Positions 34,443 through 46,576 of a stretch of 64,000 nt of DNA are shown here, in pieces (the stretch's first letter is position 1; every line of letters begins with the position of its first letter). Position numbers and translations under genes: made by a program. Below the pieces are notes generated by a model. That model saw only the letters and a program-made list of their open reading frames with translations, did no database searches and was not told the DNA's origin. The stretch is from Protopterus annectens (taxonomy: Eukaryota > Chordata > Ceratodontiformes > Protopteridae), in assembly GCF_019279795.1 (NCBI RefSeq), contig NC_056726.1, positions 1,018,022,974-1,018,086,973 of the forward strand, read 5' to 3'.

Positions 34443-34664
34443 AATAAGTAAGCATGTTCCTGAGAGGAACATTTAAACCAATTCCCCCATGTAAGATGTA
34501 GTTGTCCAGATGTCCTGCCCTAAGATGCAGAAAGTAGTGTGCATACCCCTACAGTAAATAAAAATAAAACACATATTTATTTTTTTCTGTCTGCAATAAA
34601 GTTTTCAGCTTAGCTTATACATTACAAGCACTAAATAGAAATATACAGCGAGAGCTTGCAATGT

Positions 34665-34735
34665 ATGATAGTGTAGTGGTTAGAGCATCCACTTTATATG
34701 CAGGCATTCACAGTTCAATCCCCAATAAAAACATT
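34665..34735 (+). other. tRNA-like segment (possible SINE head)
   Basis: TAGTGTAGTGGTTAGAGCAT resembles a pol III A-box context, and AGTTCAATCCCC about 35 bases later resembles a B-box. The acceptor stem does not close, so this is not a functional tRNA gene. A tRNA-derived SINE head is more likely. Confidence 0.5.
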
Positions 34736-35039
34736 TCACTTCTATATGTGAAAGCAGTACTATTTTTTTTATTAGGTAGTAAATAACATATTTCTCAACC
34801 AGAGAAGTGCAGTAGTTCCAAATGTGAGGTGTCAGTGTAATAAAGTTGTGAAACCCCCATATAAACACAAGTGTCCCATACAGTATAGTCACACAAAATG
34901 TAATGTTATGAAAGCACATAGGGGGATGTTATGGAAGGTCAACATATATACATATCATAAGAAGTCATTAATGAGGAATGAACCCCATAATCCAGATTGT
35001 CCATAAAATGAAAACTGAACAATGATAAGTTGTGCTGAG

Positions 35040-35215
35040 CCCTGTTTAGCTGGTGTAAGCAATGTTTAAACTTAAATGCTAAGCAAGAATTAGCATAGCT
35101 AAGTGGATTTGTGCATTGGTAAGCAGTGCTTAGCATCTACCCCTTTAAGCAATGCTTATCTTAGCTCAGTGGGTTTGCCCGTAGCTTAGCTTAGCTCAGC
35201 ATATTCAAACTCGTC
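35040..35215. repeat. repeated TAAGCA(N)TGCTTA palindromes
   Basis: Palindromic cores occur at about 35056 (TAAGCAATGTTTAAAC, imperfect), 35119 (TAAGCAGTGCTTA, perfect arms) and 35147 (TAAGCAATGCTTA, perfect arms). Related half sites (TTAGCTTAGCTCAGC, GCTAAGCAAG) lie between and after them. They sit 100-250 bases before a Myb/SANT-like ORF. Such sites could be binding sites for that protein, but this is inference. Confidence 0.6.
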
Positions 35216-35308
35216 AAATTACGGCAAAGGGTGTGAAATCAGCCTTATTTAAGCCTTGCAGGCGGGAATACAGTCCATAACCAGTTGTAGCTCATCACTG
35301 CATGCACT

Positions 35309-35769
35309 ATGGCTGTTGTTGGTGAGGGAGTGCACTTTTGGGCACAACGCTGAGGCATTCAGGAGTCCAGGGTCATAGTTGGACTTCTAGTAAAAGACCA
35401 TGAAGGGAGACTGCTGCAGGAACAGTACCAGGTTCCCAATACAAAGCAGAAGCTGGGACCATCTCACACGTGATTTCAGCAGTACCACTGGCCTCCCTCG
35501 GACTGGTGAACAGGTCCAGCATCACTTTGCTGACTTGAAGAGTAGGAAGAGGGAGCTGTTGGACCAGTGGGTCCAAGATGCATGGGCGAGGAATGTCCCA
35601 GATGTGTGTAAGTATCAGTATCAATTAAGTGTTTTCTAAAGTCCAGCCTGTGTATGTGATGGATAGGTATGCATAAATGTTTCTCTATCTCCTGTACAGC
35701 TGAAGATGAGAGGGTCACAAACATGGACACCCATGCCAGCAGGCTGCTAAGGCTGCATTGTGAGGGTTG
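35309..35769 (+). pseudogene. Myb/SANT-like DNA-binding domain relic with intron
   Basis: From ATG at 35309 the frame reads toward VIVGLLVKDHEGRLLQEQY, then after a frameshift near 35460 it reads RDFSSTTGLPRTGEQVQHH and FADLKSRKRELLDQWVQ. This order (helix, basic turn, R-T-x-EQV..HF.DLK.R) is that of Myb/SANT-like domains. Such domains occur in the accessory ORF of PIF/Harbinger transposons and in host genes derived from them. A donor TGT|GTAAGT lies at 35605-35612 and an acceptor TCTCCTGTACAG ends near 35700. The next exon-like part reads EDERVTNMDTHASRLLRL and ends at a second donor-like GTGAGT near 35769. An in-frame TGA near 35351 and the frameshift indicate decay. Confidence 0.6.
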
Positions 35770-37149
35770 TGAGTACAAATCTAGCTTGTAGTATTCAGGT
35801 CAAATAAATAGAAAGAAGTAGAATGTCACCTGTCAGTATTTAAAAATGGGCATGGTTTGTACTGAATAAATGAGACATTTGCAGAGTAATAGTGACATAT
35901 AGGTTATATATCAATAAAAGTGTCAGTACCTGTCATTAAAAGTCAAAACCCCTGACTGTTTTTACTGTGGTATGTGGTGGCATGAATTGAAATGTGTACA
36001 GTTTCTGCACAACAACTAAAGCTCTGAAAGCATTAAATAATCAAGGCTCATCTGACAAAGATTGTGGAGTTGTAAAACTGGAGATTAACTATATGAAGTT
36101 TTCCATTCACCAAGATCTGTTACCTGAATAGTAAGGCTGTGTTAACCAGTGTTTTCCAGACTGTGCTATGTCAAAGTATGATTACACAGTATAAGAACTA
36201 TCTGCCATGCATGAACGTCAGAATTACAAGGTCAGATTGTACAGCCAAGAGACTATTAGGCAGAAAACAGTCAAGCAAAAAACAGTAGTTTCTCAATAGC
36301 TCATTCTGTTGAAACACAAACTTTGTTGTATCTTTTTGCACAAACAGGCATGGTTCAAATCCTGGGAATGGTAGTAAGCTGTATGCATAATTTCACCCAG
36401 GAATATGTGAATATGTGTAGAAACAGTCAGGTAGTGTTAACAGAAATTTCATCCACAGGTCTGCCAGGTAAGAAAAGATATATCTTAGCTGCAAAAAGGT
36501 TGTAACTATACACTGTGTACAAACATACCACTGCCCAACCCAAGGCCATAGGTTGATGTAAAGTGAGGTAATACCTGGAGAGTAATGATTAGAACAATGC
36601 TCATTAAAGTTGTGAGCAGTTGAAGCCTATACAGTTGTTAATTGACATCTCTCTCTCTCCCCCGCCCTATCTACACAAATAATCTAAACACATAAATCAA
36701 TGGGTAGGTTTTTCACCAAACCTACTGTTGGGACGTGTATTATTCTACAAATATTTATACATTTGAATATTAATGTTCTCTGTTCAAATACTATCATTGG
36801 TAGCCTGTTGTTATCAGTGTAACCTGCATGCCGTTATAATGTCCACTGTGGTTCCATACATGCATGTGTTCTGTTTGCTATGCAACTGTTCCAAATCTGT
36901 TGTGTTGGGTTAATGGGAATACCTATGCATGCTGTTCTAACTAATCCTGGAATGTGTTTTTCATGACTAGCCAACAAATCTGTTCCTACAAAAAAAAAAA
37001 TGTCGCTCCTTACATAGCTGTACATTTCACACATGTGTACACTGGACACATGTAATCTGGTCTAATTGGCTTAAACATACATTACTGTTATCATCACCCC
37101 TCTCTCAGGAGTTTGAGTGTCCAAATTCACCTCCAGATTCTGTACAAAT
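35770..37149. other. no recognisable gene
   Basis: No second exon or transposase could be identified downstream of the Myb/SANT relic. GTTCAAATCCTGGG near 36355 is B-box-like, without a clear A-box. Confidence 0.4.
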
Positions 37150-37592
37150 GAACAGATGTTGCTGTATCAGTAATGGACAGCTATGGACCTTACCTGCACT
37201 CGTCCTGCACATCCCCAGCTATCTGTCACATTGTTTTTCCCTCCATGTGGCCCCTTTTTAGCCACTTTCCTATCACCCCTTTTTTCTTTTCTTTTAAAAA
37301 AATTAGTGTGGGAGGAAGTGGAAGTAAGCTGCAGTAGGCAGCAGTGAGTAGGTTTGTGCAATGCTAAATGATACCTACACAGATTAAGCAGTTTCCCATT
37401 TAACCATGTGTTGGCATCACTTACCATCATGCAAACCCACGTACAACTGCTTAACCCTGCCTTAATTACCCCATCTCCATCAGTCACTGTTCTGCCCAGC
37501 AACAAAATACGCAATCCTACCAAGTCTTGAACCCAGGATCTTATACATCATAGAAAGGTCTATTTACCACTATACCATCTGAGATATAACAA
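37150..37592 (-). mobile_element. probable tRNA-derived SINE, reverse
   Basis: On the minus strand, CAGATGGTATAGTGGTAAAT (about 37582-37562) and TCCTGGGTTCAAGACT (about 37538-37523) form a tRNA-like head. A body of roughly 370 bases follows. The body includes an inverted pair GGTTAAGCAGTT / AACTGCTTAAT around 37380-37460. Only one copy is visible, so the family status is not proven. Confidence 0.5.
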
Positions 37593-37831
37593 AAACAGCT
37601 GTTTTTTTCAAATATATCATTCACTACAGGTATAGAATAGTAGAGAACAAACACTGTGGAATCAGTCATGTTTAGTATATATAAATATACACATATAGAT
37701 GTGTATGGTGATAGATAAATATTAAAAAGTATATACATCAGATATATGGAGCTATACATACAAAACAAATATGTATAGAATATATATACATATATATTGT
37801 TATATAAACATATGTATAGATATCGAAAAAG

Positions 37832-37833
<2 letters not shown>

Positions 37834-37893
<60 letters not shown>

Positions 37894-37917
37894 CAGTATA
37901 GATATATCTAAAAGGAA

Positions 37918-37982
<65 letters not shown>
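37834..37982. repeat. (AT)n-(TG)n-(AT)n compound microsatellite
   Basis: AT units at 37834-37869 run into TG units at 37869-37893. After about 30 bases with an A run, AT units continue at 37926-37982. The AT blocks are self-complementary and could extrude cruciforms. Confidence 0.95.
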
Positions 37983-37985
<3 letters not shown>

Positions 37986-38004
37986 GAGTTATACCCAGCC
38001 TCTA

Positions 38005-39600
38005 CACCTCTTAGTGCAATAAGTCTGGACAAAGGCTGTCAACATGGGGGGACAATGGTCCAAGAACAGGGAAATAATATATGTACAGCAGTTATAAATG
38101 TAGAATATTCCTACAGTAACAGGGTTCATGTCGGCATACATATCCAGAAGGATGTGAGTTCTGAAACTGAAATCTATGTCATCATTTACAGACAGAAATC
38201 CTGACATCATCACAGGGATTTATCACAGAAATTAAAATAATGATTCTGTGGAACAGAACATACATATGAGCAATAATCCTGGACAGTCAGAAGCAATCTG
38301 GCCAGTCGAGAGGTATGCTCAGAACCCCTTAGTGCAACAAACCTGGACCAAGCTTGGCAAGGGGGGGAGGTGTACAACTATGAAAGTGGGAACATAGCCC
38401 AAAAACTGGAGAAGATAAGGTGACACAGTTGATGCAGTAACACCCCTCCTGTCTGTTGTACCATATATTGACTGTAATAGCCCAAGTCCAAAATTAAATT
38501 ACTCCCCACTACTCAGTGACATACATCTTCACATCATCCCACTGATGTCTCAGACATACACAACACATATGGAGGCCAGGCAACAGTACATCTAATAAAT
38601 ATTGCAACATAAAATCACAGTACGGAAACTACACTGAGCTGCTAGGCATGTCACCAAGTACTGTCTAAACTACAGGCAGACTGGCACAGCACAAACCCAA
38701 TTTTGCTATTGGGGAATACACATGTAATTGCAAATATATCAGGCACTACAGGGATGTAACAGCACTGACCAACAGACACCAGCGTGAAAGTGCATACCCA
38801 GAACCAATCTCACCACATTCAAAGTGACACACCTGTAAGCCACAGGAACCGGAGAGTATATGGACTGTGTGAACAAAATCATCAGCATGTTTTCCACTCG
38901 CACACTCTCCCTATATATACTGGCCCAATTCACAGTGTAGTCTGACACCTGACCATGGTATGGGACATGTCTCAGTCTGCCCTTACAAACATATGCAGCT
39001 GATAGAGCACCAGAAGCTGGAGCAGCATGCAAAGTCAGATGGAAAAGCACCCTCAACACTTACATCTACCCCCCAACACAGGCCAAATAACACATTCACA
39101 GTACACTGCTACACAATCCTGACAGTGTGTCAACAAATGGCAGAAATACACAGTCCTCTCAACTGTATAGAGTCCCACAGAACGTCTAGGCTTTGTACTC
39201 ATATATAAGGCCTTCTACACATAACAGGTTTGGCAGTCTGATGCATCACTGGATGATATCTGAAATGAAGTCACTATATAATGATATACTACACCTATAC
39301 ACCTCTTACAGCATGACATCTGGACAAAGCCTGACATATTTGGGGGCAGAGGCCCAAACACAGGGGCATTATTGACATATTGCTGTCATAAGCTGAGAAA
39401 GTTGCTGGCGTAACAGGGTTGTTGTAACATATCTGTTCAGAGGGATATGAAGTCAGAAACACAAAAGGATGTTACCATTTACTGACTGCAATCTTCAGAG
39501 TATGCTACTGCATTTCCAAGGCCAAAAAATGTGTGAATAACACACCAAATATAAGAGTCCAAACTCTGGCCAGTCTGCGGATAGCCCTACATTTGGAAGT
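38005..39600. repeat. diverged copies of an unclassified repeat
   Basis: Similar blocks occur at about 38005-38215, 38316-38480 and 39297-39515, with a shorter one at 46376-46440. Shared text includes CTCTTAGTGCAATAAG or CTCTTACAGCATGACA, then CTGGACAAAG, GGGGGACAA...GGCC(C)AA, GTAACAGGGTT and an ATTTACTGACTGCAATC-like segment. Identity is about 60-70%. No coding frame is conserved between the copies. The nature of the unit is unknown. Confidence 0.6.
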
Positions 39601-39767
39601 TATGTCAACCACATAACACGATCACACTTACATTCATGCAGAGCAGCCATATCCACACAAACCCTGTCAAACTTGTATTAGTTCAACTGTATAACTGCAA
39701 TACTTACATTCTGTCCCTATGTCTGGAACATTCTCCCCCAGTTTGTTGGGATGTCTCCACAGTGTTT

Positions 39768-39897
39768 GTTGTAAGAGGGGCACAGGAAAATAATTTTCTT
39801 GGGTAGCAAAAGCCAGGGTACCTTTTTGGCTAGGCTTATATAGGCTCTAGGACCAATAGCCTAGTACCTACCTATGGACCTATGAATGAACTACATT
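39768..39897 (+). repeat. CR1 3' end, strongly 5'-truncated
   Basis: GGGCACAGGAAAATAATTTT and AAAGCCAGGGTACCTTTTTG match the end of ORF2 and the 3' UTR of copy B (52540-52590). The hairpin GGCTAGGCTTATATAGG...CAATAGCCTAGTACC and CTATGGACCTATGAATG follow. This is one of the younger insertions, closest to copy B. Confidence 0.9.
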
Positions 39898-40156
39898 CTG
39901 TGATGCTGTTTGTCACACACCTCCATGAAGTACTCCTCCCAGGCAAGGAAAAGGGGCAATGCCCACATGAAGTACTCAGTTATAGGAGTGTGTTTCCATG
40001 CTTTTGGGTATGGGAATGATACCACAGCTGTTCTACATGCAATTAGCAAGTGGGAGACTCCAATTGGTGCACAGGCCATCAGCTACTCATGAGCATTACC
40101 TACTAAAGGCAAGATGCTGCCTATACAAAACAGATGTATATCCTACATCTGTATGA

Positions 40157-40157
<1 letters not shown>

Positions 40158-40246
<89 letters not shown>
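40158..40246. repeat. (CA)n microsatellite plus (GACA)n
   Basis: About 44 uninterrupted CA units. A short AGACAGACAGACAGAC tract follows at 40261-40276. Confidence 0.98.
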
Positions 40247-40250
<4 letters not shown>

Positions 40251-40639
40251 CAAAAAAAATAGACAGACAGACAGACACACACACTGAGACTGATGGAGTA
40301 TACTAACTGAACTGAAAACAAACAAACACAGCTATGTCAAACAATCAAGCCTGTAATGGAATGTAGTAGGGGGTTTGTAAACGTGGAAAATAGGAAGTTA
40401 AAACAATATTATGTCTCAACAACACATTCTGTACTGATATATTGATGATCAGAACCTATGGCCATATAAAATGTGTCTGTCTTCAATGACATAGAACACA
40501 ACTCAGGGCCCTGAGTCACCACCGGAAAGGATAGCTCACATATGACCACTACTGGAGTGTGTGTTGCACAATACCGACTGTGACACTGCTAGGCCACACC
40601 TAGTGCAAATCATACCATCAGTAATGCTGCTATGTCCAG

Positions 40640-43115
40640 CTCTATCTTGTGCCTCTTTTTTCAGTGCCAATGTCTCCAACCCATATAACATAGCTGGTCT
40701 CACTACCTTCTTGTAGACCTTCCATATCACTCATAATGGTACTTGTCTGTCACAAATCACACATTACACTCTTCCCCACCACCCACATCCTGCCCGTACT
40801 CACGTTGTCACCTCTCCCCCACACTCGCCATTTCTCTGAACTGTTGCTCCCAAGTATTTACACCTATCCACCTTTGCAAACTGTACTCCCTGCATCCTTA
40901 CCATTCCTCCATTCTCCCTCCCATTTACACACATATATTTCATCTTAGTCCTGCTGATCATCATTCCTCCCCCTCTAGACCATACCTCCACCTCTCCAGG
41001 GTCTCCTCTACCTGTTCTCTACTCTCAATACAGACCACAATGTCAGCTGCAAACAGCATAGTTTAGGGGGACTCCTGTCTCATCATGTCTGACAACCTAT
41101 CACCACTGAAAATAAGAAAGGGCTCATAGCTGATCCCTGATGTACTTCCACCTCCACCTTAAACACATCTGTCACTCTCAATGCAGAACTCACTGCTGTC
41201 ACACTAGCCTTGCACATATCCTGTAGCATTCTTATGGATTTCTCTGCCACTCCTGACCACCTCATACATAATGCAGCTACATCCAACCTTCTCTGTATGT
41301 CCCCATCCACACCCTCAGGGAAACATAACATCTGTACTGCTCTATCCTGGCATGAAACCATGCTGTGGATCAGTAATCGTCACCTCCCTTCTTAACCTAG
41401 CTTCCATCACCCTTTACCATTACATCATGCTGTGACTGATCAATGTTATCCCTCTGTAGTTACTACAGCTCTGCACATCATCCTTAGTCTCTTTATCAGT
41501 ACCCAAACACATTTCATTCACTCTGCATGCATCCTCTCATCTTCCTAGATTCCAGTAAACAATCTGATTAAAAAGACCACTGCCATTTTTCCTAAACACA
41601 TCCATGCTTCCACAGGTATGTCATATGGACCAATAACCTTTCCATTCTTAAACCTCTTCATAGCTATCCTTACATCTCTCTTGATAAGCTGTTGCACATC
41701 CTGATTCACCATACCCATCATCCAGCCTTCCCACTCTCTCATTCTCTTCATTCAACAGCCCATCAAAGTACTGTTTCTACCTGCTTGACACACTTCCTCG
41801 CTAGTGAGTGCAGTTCTACCATTATCCTTTCTCAGCCTTATCTGCTGCACATCCTTCCTAGCTACATGCCTCTGTCAAACCAATTGGTACAGGTCCTATG
41901 TTCTATCCTTGGTGTCCAACCTTACATACAACTCTTCAGACGTTCCATCCTCAGCCTTTGCCACCACTCTCTTTGCCATACACCCCATATCCCTATACAC
42001 CTGTCTACTTTCTGCATCTGTCTGACAATCCCACTTCTCCTTGGCCAATCTCTTTCTCTGTATACTCCCCTGTACTTCCTCATGCCACCACCATGTCTCC
42101 TTGTCCTCCTTCCTATGTGCAGATGTCAAACCAAGCCCTGTTCTACTCATCTCCCTTACTAGCCCAGATGTAGTCACACAGATATTTGCTAACTCTTCAC
42201 TGCCACCCACTGCTTGTCTTAACTCTTCCCTGAACACAACCTCACAATCACCCTTTCTCAGTATCCACCATTTGATCTGTGGTGCTGCCCTCACACTCCT
42301 CCCCCTCTTTGTGATCACCAACATCATCCCACAGACCAACCTTCCATGCTGTCTAACAACACCTTCCCCTGTCACCACTTTACGGTTACCAGTCCCCTTC
42401 AAACAGGTCCACCTGCATAGGAGATAATCCACCTGTGTGCATCTGCCTCCATTCTTGTATCTCACCCTATGCCCCTCAACTTTGTAATACAATGTATTCA
42501 CCACACTCATGTCCAACCTCTGTTGCAAACTCCACCACCATCTCCCTTCTACATTTCTTTGCTTAAAACCATAACTACACATCACTTCTGCATCCCCTCT
42601 GTCCCCTTCGCCAACATGCCCATTGAAATCTGCTCCAATCACCACTCACTCACCCTTGGGTACATGCATCACCACTTCATTCAACCACACCAAAGTACAT
42701 CTGCCTCATCAATCACACAGGCAATTAGCGGAGCATATGCACTAACAACTGTCAACATTACACCATCAATTCTCAGCATCATCACTGTACCTGACACTCT
42801 CATCATCTCCACAAATACTCTTGGCATAATGTTCCTTCAGGTTAACCCCTACACCATTTCCCATCCCATACACACCATGATAGAACTATTTGTACCAGAC
42901 TCCAATACACACAGCTGGACACCCCTTCCATCTGGTCTCTGGCACACACAAAATATCCACCTTTCGTCTGTCCAGCAGATCAGCTACCTCTGTCCCCATA
43001 ACAGTCATACTCACAACATTAATATTTCCTACCCTCGCTACCACACACCTAGCCTTTCATCTCTCTGCCTGCCATATGAGCATCAGACATCCTCCATGGT
43101 ATGTCTGTGACTGAA
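40640..43115 (-). pseudogene. RTE-type LINE, decayed, reverse
   Basis: Reading down from 43115, the element shows an endonuclease with VIGADFNGHVGEGDRGDAEV (42642-42583). The segment VDYLLCRW follows near 42430 and a KEDKETWWWHEEVQGSIQRK linker near 42110-42050. The RT follows with a KNGKVIGPYDIPVEAW segment (about 41655-41600), VEVHQGSAMSPFLFSVV (about 41155-41105), MKYMCVNGRENGG (about 40950-40910) and CKYLGATVQRNGECGGE (about 40860-40810). It ends in KVVRPAMLYGLETLALKK (about 40710-40655). The C-terminal FGHV segment seen in the 13920-14660 copy is missing. There are many stops and frame changes. The open segment 42645-41896 is the longest intact part. Confidence 0.85.
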
Positions 43116-43489
43116 AAGGCTACTGCACTATCAAATGACATATGTGTGTTACAGCAATATGAAGAAAGTGTCACTAACTGCGGCCCATAGCCCACCATGT
43201 ACATGCGTTGTCCTACAGATGTCCTGCCCTAACAGGTTGACATGACTGACTGAGCAGCAAGACTGTCATTACATTGTGCCATACTGACATAGAACAGAAA
43301 TGTATAGCAGGTATTACCTGTGCATGTGTACGTATGGGTAGGTGTACCTGGCTGCCTCATAACAACTGACATGGGATGCAAAGCATCAGGTGAATAAGCT
43401 GTACATGTTGTACACGTGTGTAATCTTAGTTTCTGTGCATCCAACAGAGTTACACCTCTACAGCTACTGGTGGTGTCATTGCCCTGACA

Positions 43490-44545
43490 CAGAAATGGGT
43501 AGTATAATAAGCATGAGTACACAGACATGGGTAGTATAATAAGCATGAGTACACTGACACGGGTAGTATAATAAGCATGAGTACACAGACATGGGTAGTA
43601 TAATAAGCATGAGTACACAGACAAGGGTAGTATAATAAGCAAGAGTACACAGACATGGGTAGTATAATAAGCATGAGTACACAGACATGGGTAGTATAAT
43701 AAGCATGAGTACACCGACACGGGTAGTATAATAAGCATGAGTACACAGACATGGATAGTATAATAAGCATGAATACACAGACAAGGGTAGTATAATAAGC
43801 ATGAGTACACAGACACGGTTAGTATAATAAGCATGAGTACACAGACATGGATAGTATAATAAACATGAGTACGCAGACATGGGTAGTATAATAAGCATGA
43901 GCACACAGACATGGGGTAGTATAATAAGCATGAGTACACAGACACGGGTAGTATAATAAGCATGAGTACACAGACATGGGTAGTATAATAAGCATGAGTA
44001 CACAGACATGGGTAATATAATAAGCATGAATACACAGACATGGGTAGTATAATAACCATGAGAACACAGACATGGGTAGTATAATAAGCGCGAGTACACA
44101 GACATGGGTAGTATAATAAGCATGAGTACACAGACACGGGTAGTATAATAAGCATGAGTACACAGACACGGGTAGTATAATAAACATGAGTACACAGACA
44201 TGGGTAGTATAGTAAGCATGAATACACAGACAAGGGTAGTATAATAAGCATGAGTACACCGACATGGGTAGTATAATAAGCATGAGTACACAGACATGAG
44301 TAGTATAATAAGCATGAGTACACAGACATGGGTAGTATAATAAGCGCGAGTACACAGACATGGGTAGTATAATAAGCATGAGTACACAGACATGTAGTAT
44401 AATAAGCATGAGTACACAGACATGGGTAGTATAATAAGCATGAGTACACCGACATGGGTAGTATAATAAGCATGAGTACACAGACATGGGTAGTATAATA
44501 AACATGAGTACACAGACATGGGTAGTATAATAAGCATGAGTATCA
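43490..44545. repeat. 32-bp minisatellite, about 33 copies
   Basis: The unit begins GGTAGTATAATAAGCATGAG and continues TACACAGACATG. Successive AGTATAAT landmarks lie at 43501, 43533 and 43565, giving a 32-base period. Variants include TACACCGACA, GACAAGGG, AAGCGCGAG and AACCATGAG. A few units have gained or lost bases (near 43913 and 44395). Because 32 is not a multiple of 3 and the unit has no minus-strand stop, all three minus frames stay open and show the same 32-residue periodic peptide. I treat these ORFs as by-products, not genes. Confidence 0.97.
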
Positions 44546-44805
44546 GGTCAAAATTGTAGAGTTGGCCAACTGTATTCTGACCCTGTGTCCATGCCTACTA
44601 CAAACAGATATATGTCCATCCACATAGCTGTATGGCCTCAGCAATACCTTACCTGTAAAACCTTTCTCCACCAAAGTAGAGAAAACCCCTTTGCTGGACA
44701 GCAGCAATGCACAAAGCACATAACGTGATGCTATATTGGTTGTACAGGGCAAAGTAGGAGCAGGCACCAGCTAGGCAGCATGTCAACCTTTGTCTGAACG
44801 AACAT

Positions 44806-45260
44806 TATAGGTCACAGGTGGATTACTGTAAGGCTAACTATGAGTACAAATTGGACACATCCACTAAGGGCAATCACAAGGCCATCTTCACATATGTCTG
44901 CAGTCTCAGAGGCACCAACTCAACCCACCCTGTAATGGCGGTCAATCACAGCAAATACAAACACACCATAGCTACAGCCAACCTGCTGCAGACAGGATTA
45001 GGGCAGACATCACCACCCTGGATCACCATCAGTATAGGTGGATATGCACCGCACACACACCCCTCCCCTCATCATCATGGATCAGGTCCAAAGCAAGTTC
45101 TTTTGGGGCCTGATAGCATCCCTGTCTGTATCCTACATAAACCCAGGCATATGCTTCCAGCTCCATTACACATTGTATGCAAGCAAAGCCTGAGCACCAT
45201 TGACATCCCGTCTGCAAGGAACATGGCCAGTGTCATCCCTCTACACAAACTGAATGATGA
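44806..45260 (+). pseudogene. decayed CR1-like RT fragment
   Basis: KANYEYKLDTSTKGNHKAIF near 44830-44890 aligns with KASYENKIATDSKDNHKAFY of CR1 copy B. GPDSIPVCILHK near 45110 aligns with the GPDGVPGCVLHEL region, and SVIPLHKLND near 45230 with the TVIPLHKAG region. It covers the N-terminal part of the RT only and is more diverged than the other copies. Both ends are truncated. Confidence 0.75.
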
Positions 45261-46168
45261 ATGGTTGTTTATGCAATGTTCTGGCCCTCATTGGGGAGAA
45301 CATGACACATCAGGACCAGGAGTACAATGCATGTTCATACAGTGCTGCCAGGTACAGGAGCATGATGTGTTTGTAAGTGGTGGCTAATGATAGCCCATAT
45401 GCATGTTCTGGCTCTCTAAAGAACTCTGGGCAATGTCTGAGGTTCTGTGATGTGTTTCTCTGTGTGTCTTCCAGGTGCCATGCAGCGGCAAATGCCTTAC
45501 ACCGATGCAGGGACAGCAGCCATCATAGAAGCTGTAATCTTAAACTATGGCATCCTTTCTGGCTGTAGCCAGCAAAATTTGCAGGAGCGGACTGCTCTGT
45601 TACATGAGATCAGCCACAGAGTGAACATGTTGGGCCACCATGGACACACATATGATCAAGTCAGGTATGGCGCAACTGACCTGATAGGTCATGCCCAGCA
45701 AAAGGCAGCTGTTGTAGTGAGGGACTGTACTAGTAGTACCAATGGTGGGCCAGCCGAACAGGGCCCACTTGCGACGATAGAAGAACTCCTTGCCAAGCTT
45801 GGGGTAGCCCCTACACAAATCCAAACACAGGAAACAGCAGTTGTGTAGGTGGGTGGCACCCAGGCAACAGGCATTGAGCATCCAGCTAAGGCCAAAGTGC
45901 ACATCAATGTAATGAGGTAGCATTTAAACTGTCTTCTACAGAGTCTCTAGATGCATATGTTAGTGCAAAAATGGATTAGTGGGTGGGGTGTAGTAATGCA
46001 CACAAGTGCACATCTATGGTGAAGGACAACAAATTGTGTAATATCATAGTGTGTACTGTACCTGTGCAGAGACATAGTGTTCATCCTAATGTGAATCTGC
46101 TGACAATACCTCTCCCTCACAACTACATAGGTCCCTCTGGTCTGCACATGGGACAGCAGCCTGAACCC
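45261..46168 (+). pseudogene. exon-like Myb/SANT coding sequence
   Basis: A donor TTT|GTAAGT lies at about 45373. An acceptor TCTGTGTGTCTTCCAG ends at 45474. Just after it, ATG at 45480 opens a frame of about 120 codons: MPYTDAGTAAIIEAVILNYG, then TALLHEISHRVNMLGHHGHT, TYDQVRYGATDLIGHAQQKA, GGPAEQGPLATIEELLAKLG. The layout (acidic first helix, EIS.RVN.LG, then R.YDQVR...DL) is that of a Myb/SANT-like domain with a GGG(P) linker. The frame ends with TAG at 45846, directly before a donor-like GTGGGT. A small exon-like piece lies at 46131-46168, between a CTCCCTCACAACTACATAG acceptor and a GTAAGT donor. It may be a transposon ORF of PIF/Harbinger type or a domesticated gene. Confidence 0.5.
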
Positions 46169-46576
46169 AGTAAGTATGGGGTTGCACTGTTGTGGCTCAC
46201 CAGTACCTCATGCATGCTAAAGTTAATGCATGTGACCATGCACACAACTGTTACAGTCTGCCATTTGGGAATATCTGCATATTCACCTGTGATGGTGGTG
46301 ATTACTGCATTGCATCATGGTGGTCATCACAGGGGCCTATTTGCAGGAGACATCACATATCTGTAGCATACCTCACAACCTGTAATTGCAGGACACCTGT
46401 ACAAAGACTGACAAAATAGGGGGACAAAGGCCCAAAACTAGGCTCATAGTGTCGAAATCAGTGGTATACAGTGCATATAAATGGTGTACAAACCCTGTTT
46501 GAATGTCAGGTATGTGTGATATACAAAAATGAGAGCACAATAGACAAGTTCAAAATACTGCCAACCTTTCATGTGA
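46169..46576. other. intron-like sequence with a repeat fragment
   Basis: Contains the short block 46376-46440 related to the 38005 repeat. No ORF is supported. Confidence 0.4.

Noticed and set aside
34665-34735. tRNA gene
   Set aside because: A and B box-like segments are present, but the stems do not close and the B-box is imperfect; a SINE head is more likely.
41692-43114. Plus-strand ORFs of 156 and 213 codons rich in His, Thr and Pro
   Set aside because: They are antisense shadows of the RTE element on the minus strand.
43229-44537. Overlapping minus-strand ORFs of 414, 353 and 228 codons
   Set aside because: They are the stop-free reading of the 32-base minisatellite in three frames and have no independent coding evidence.
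43490-44545. CRISPR array
   Set aside because: The units are contiguous tandem repeats with no unique spacers, and the DNA is vertebrate.
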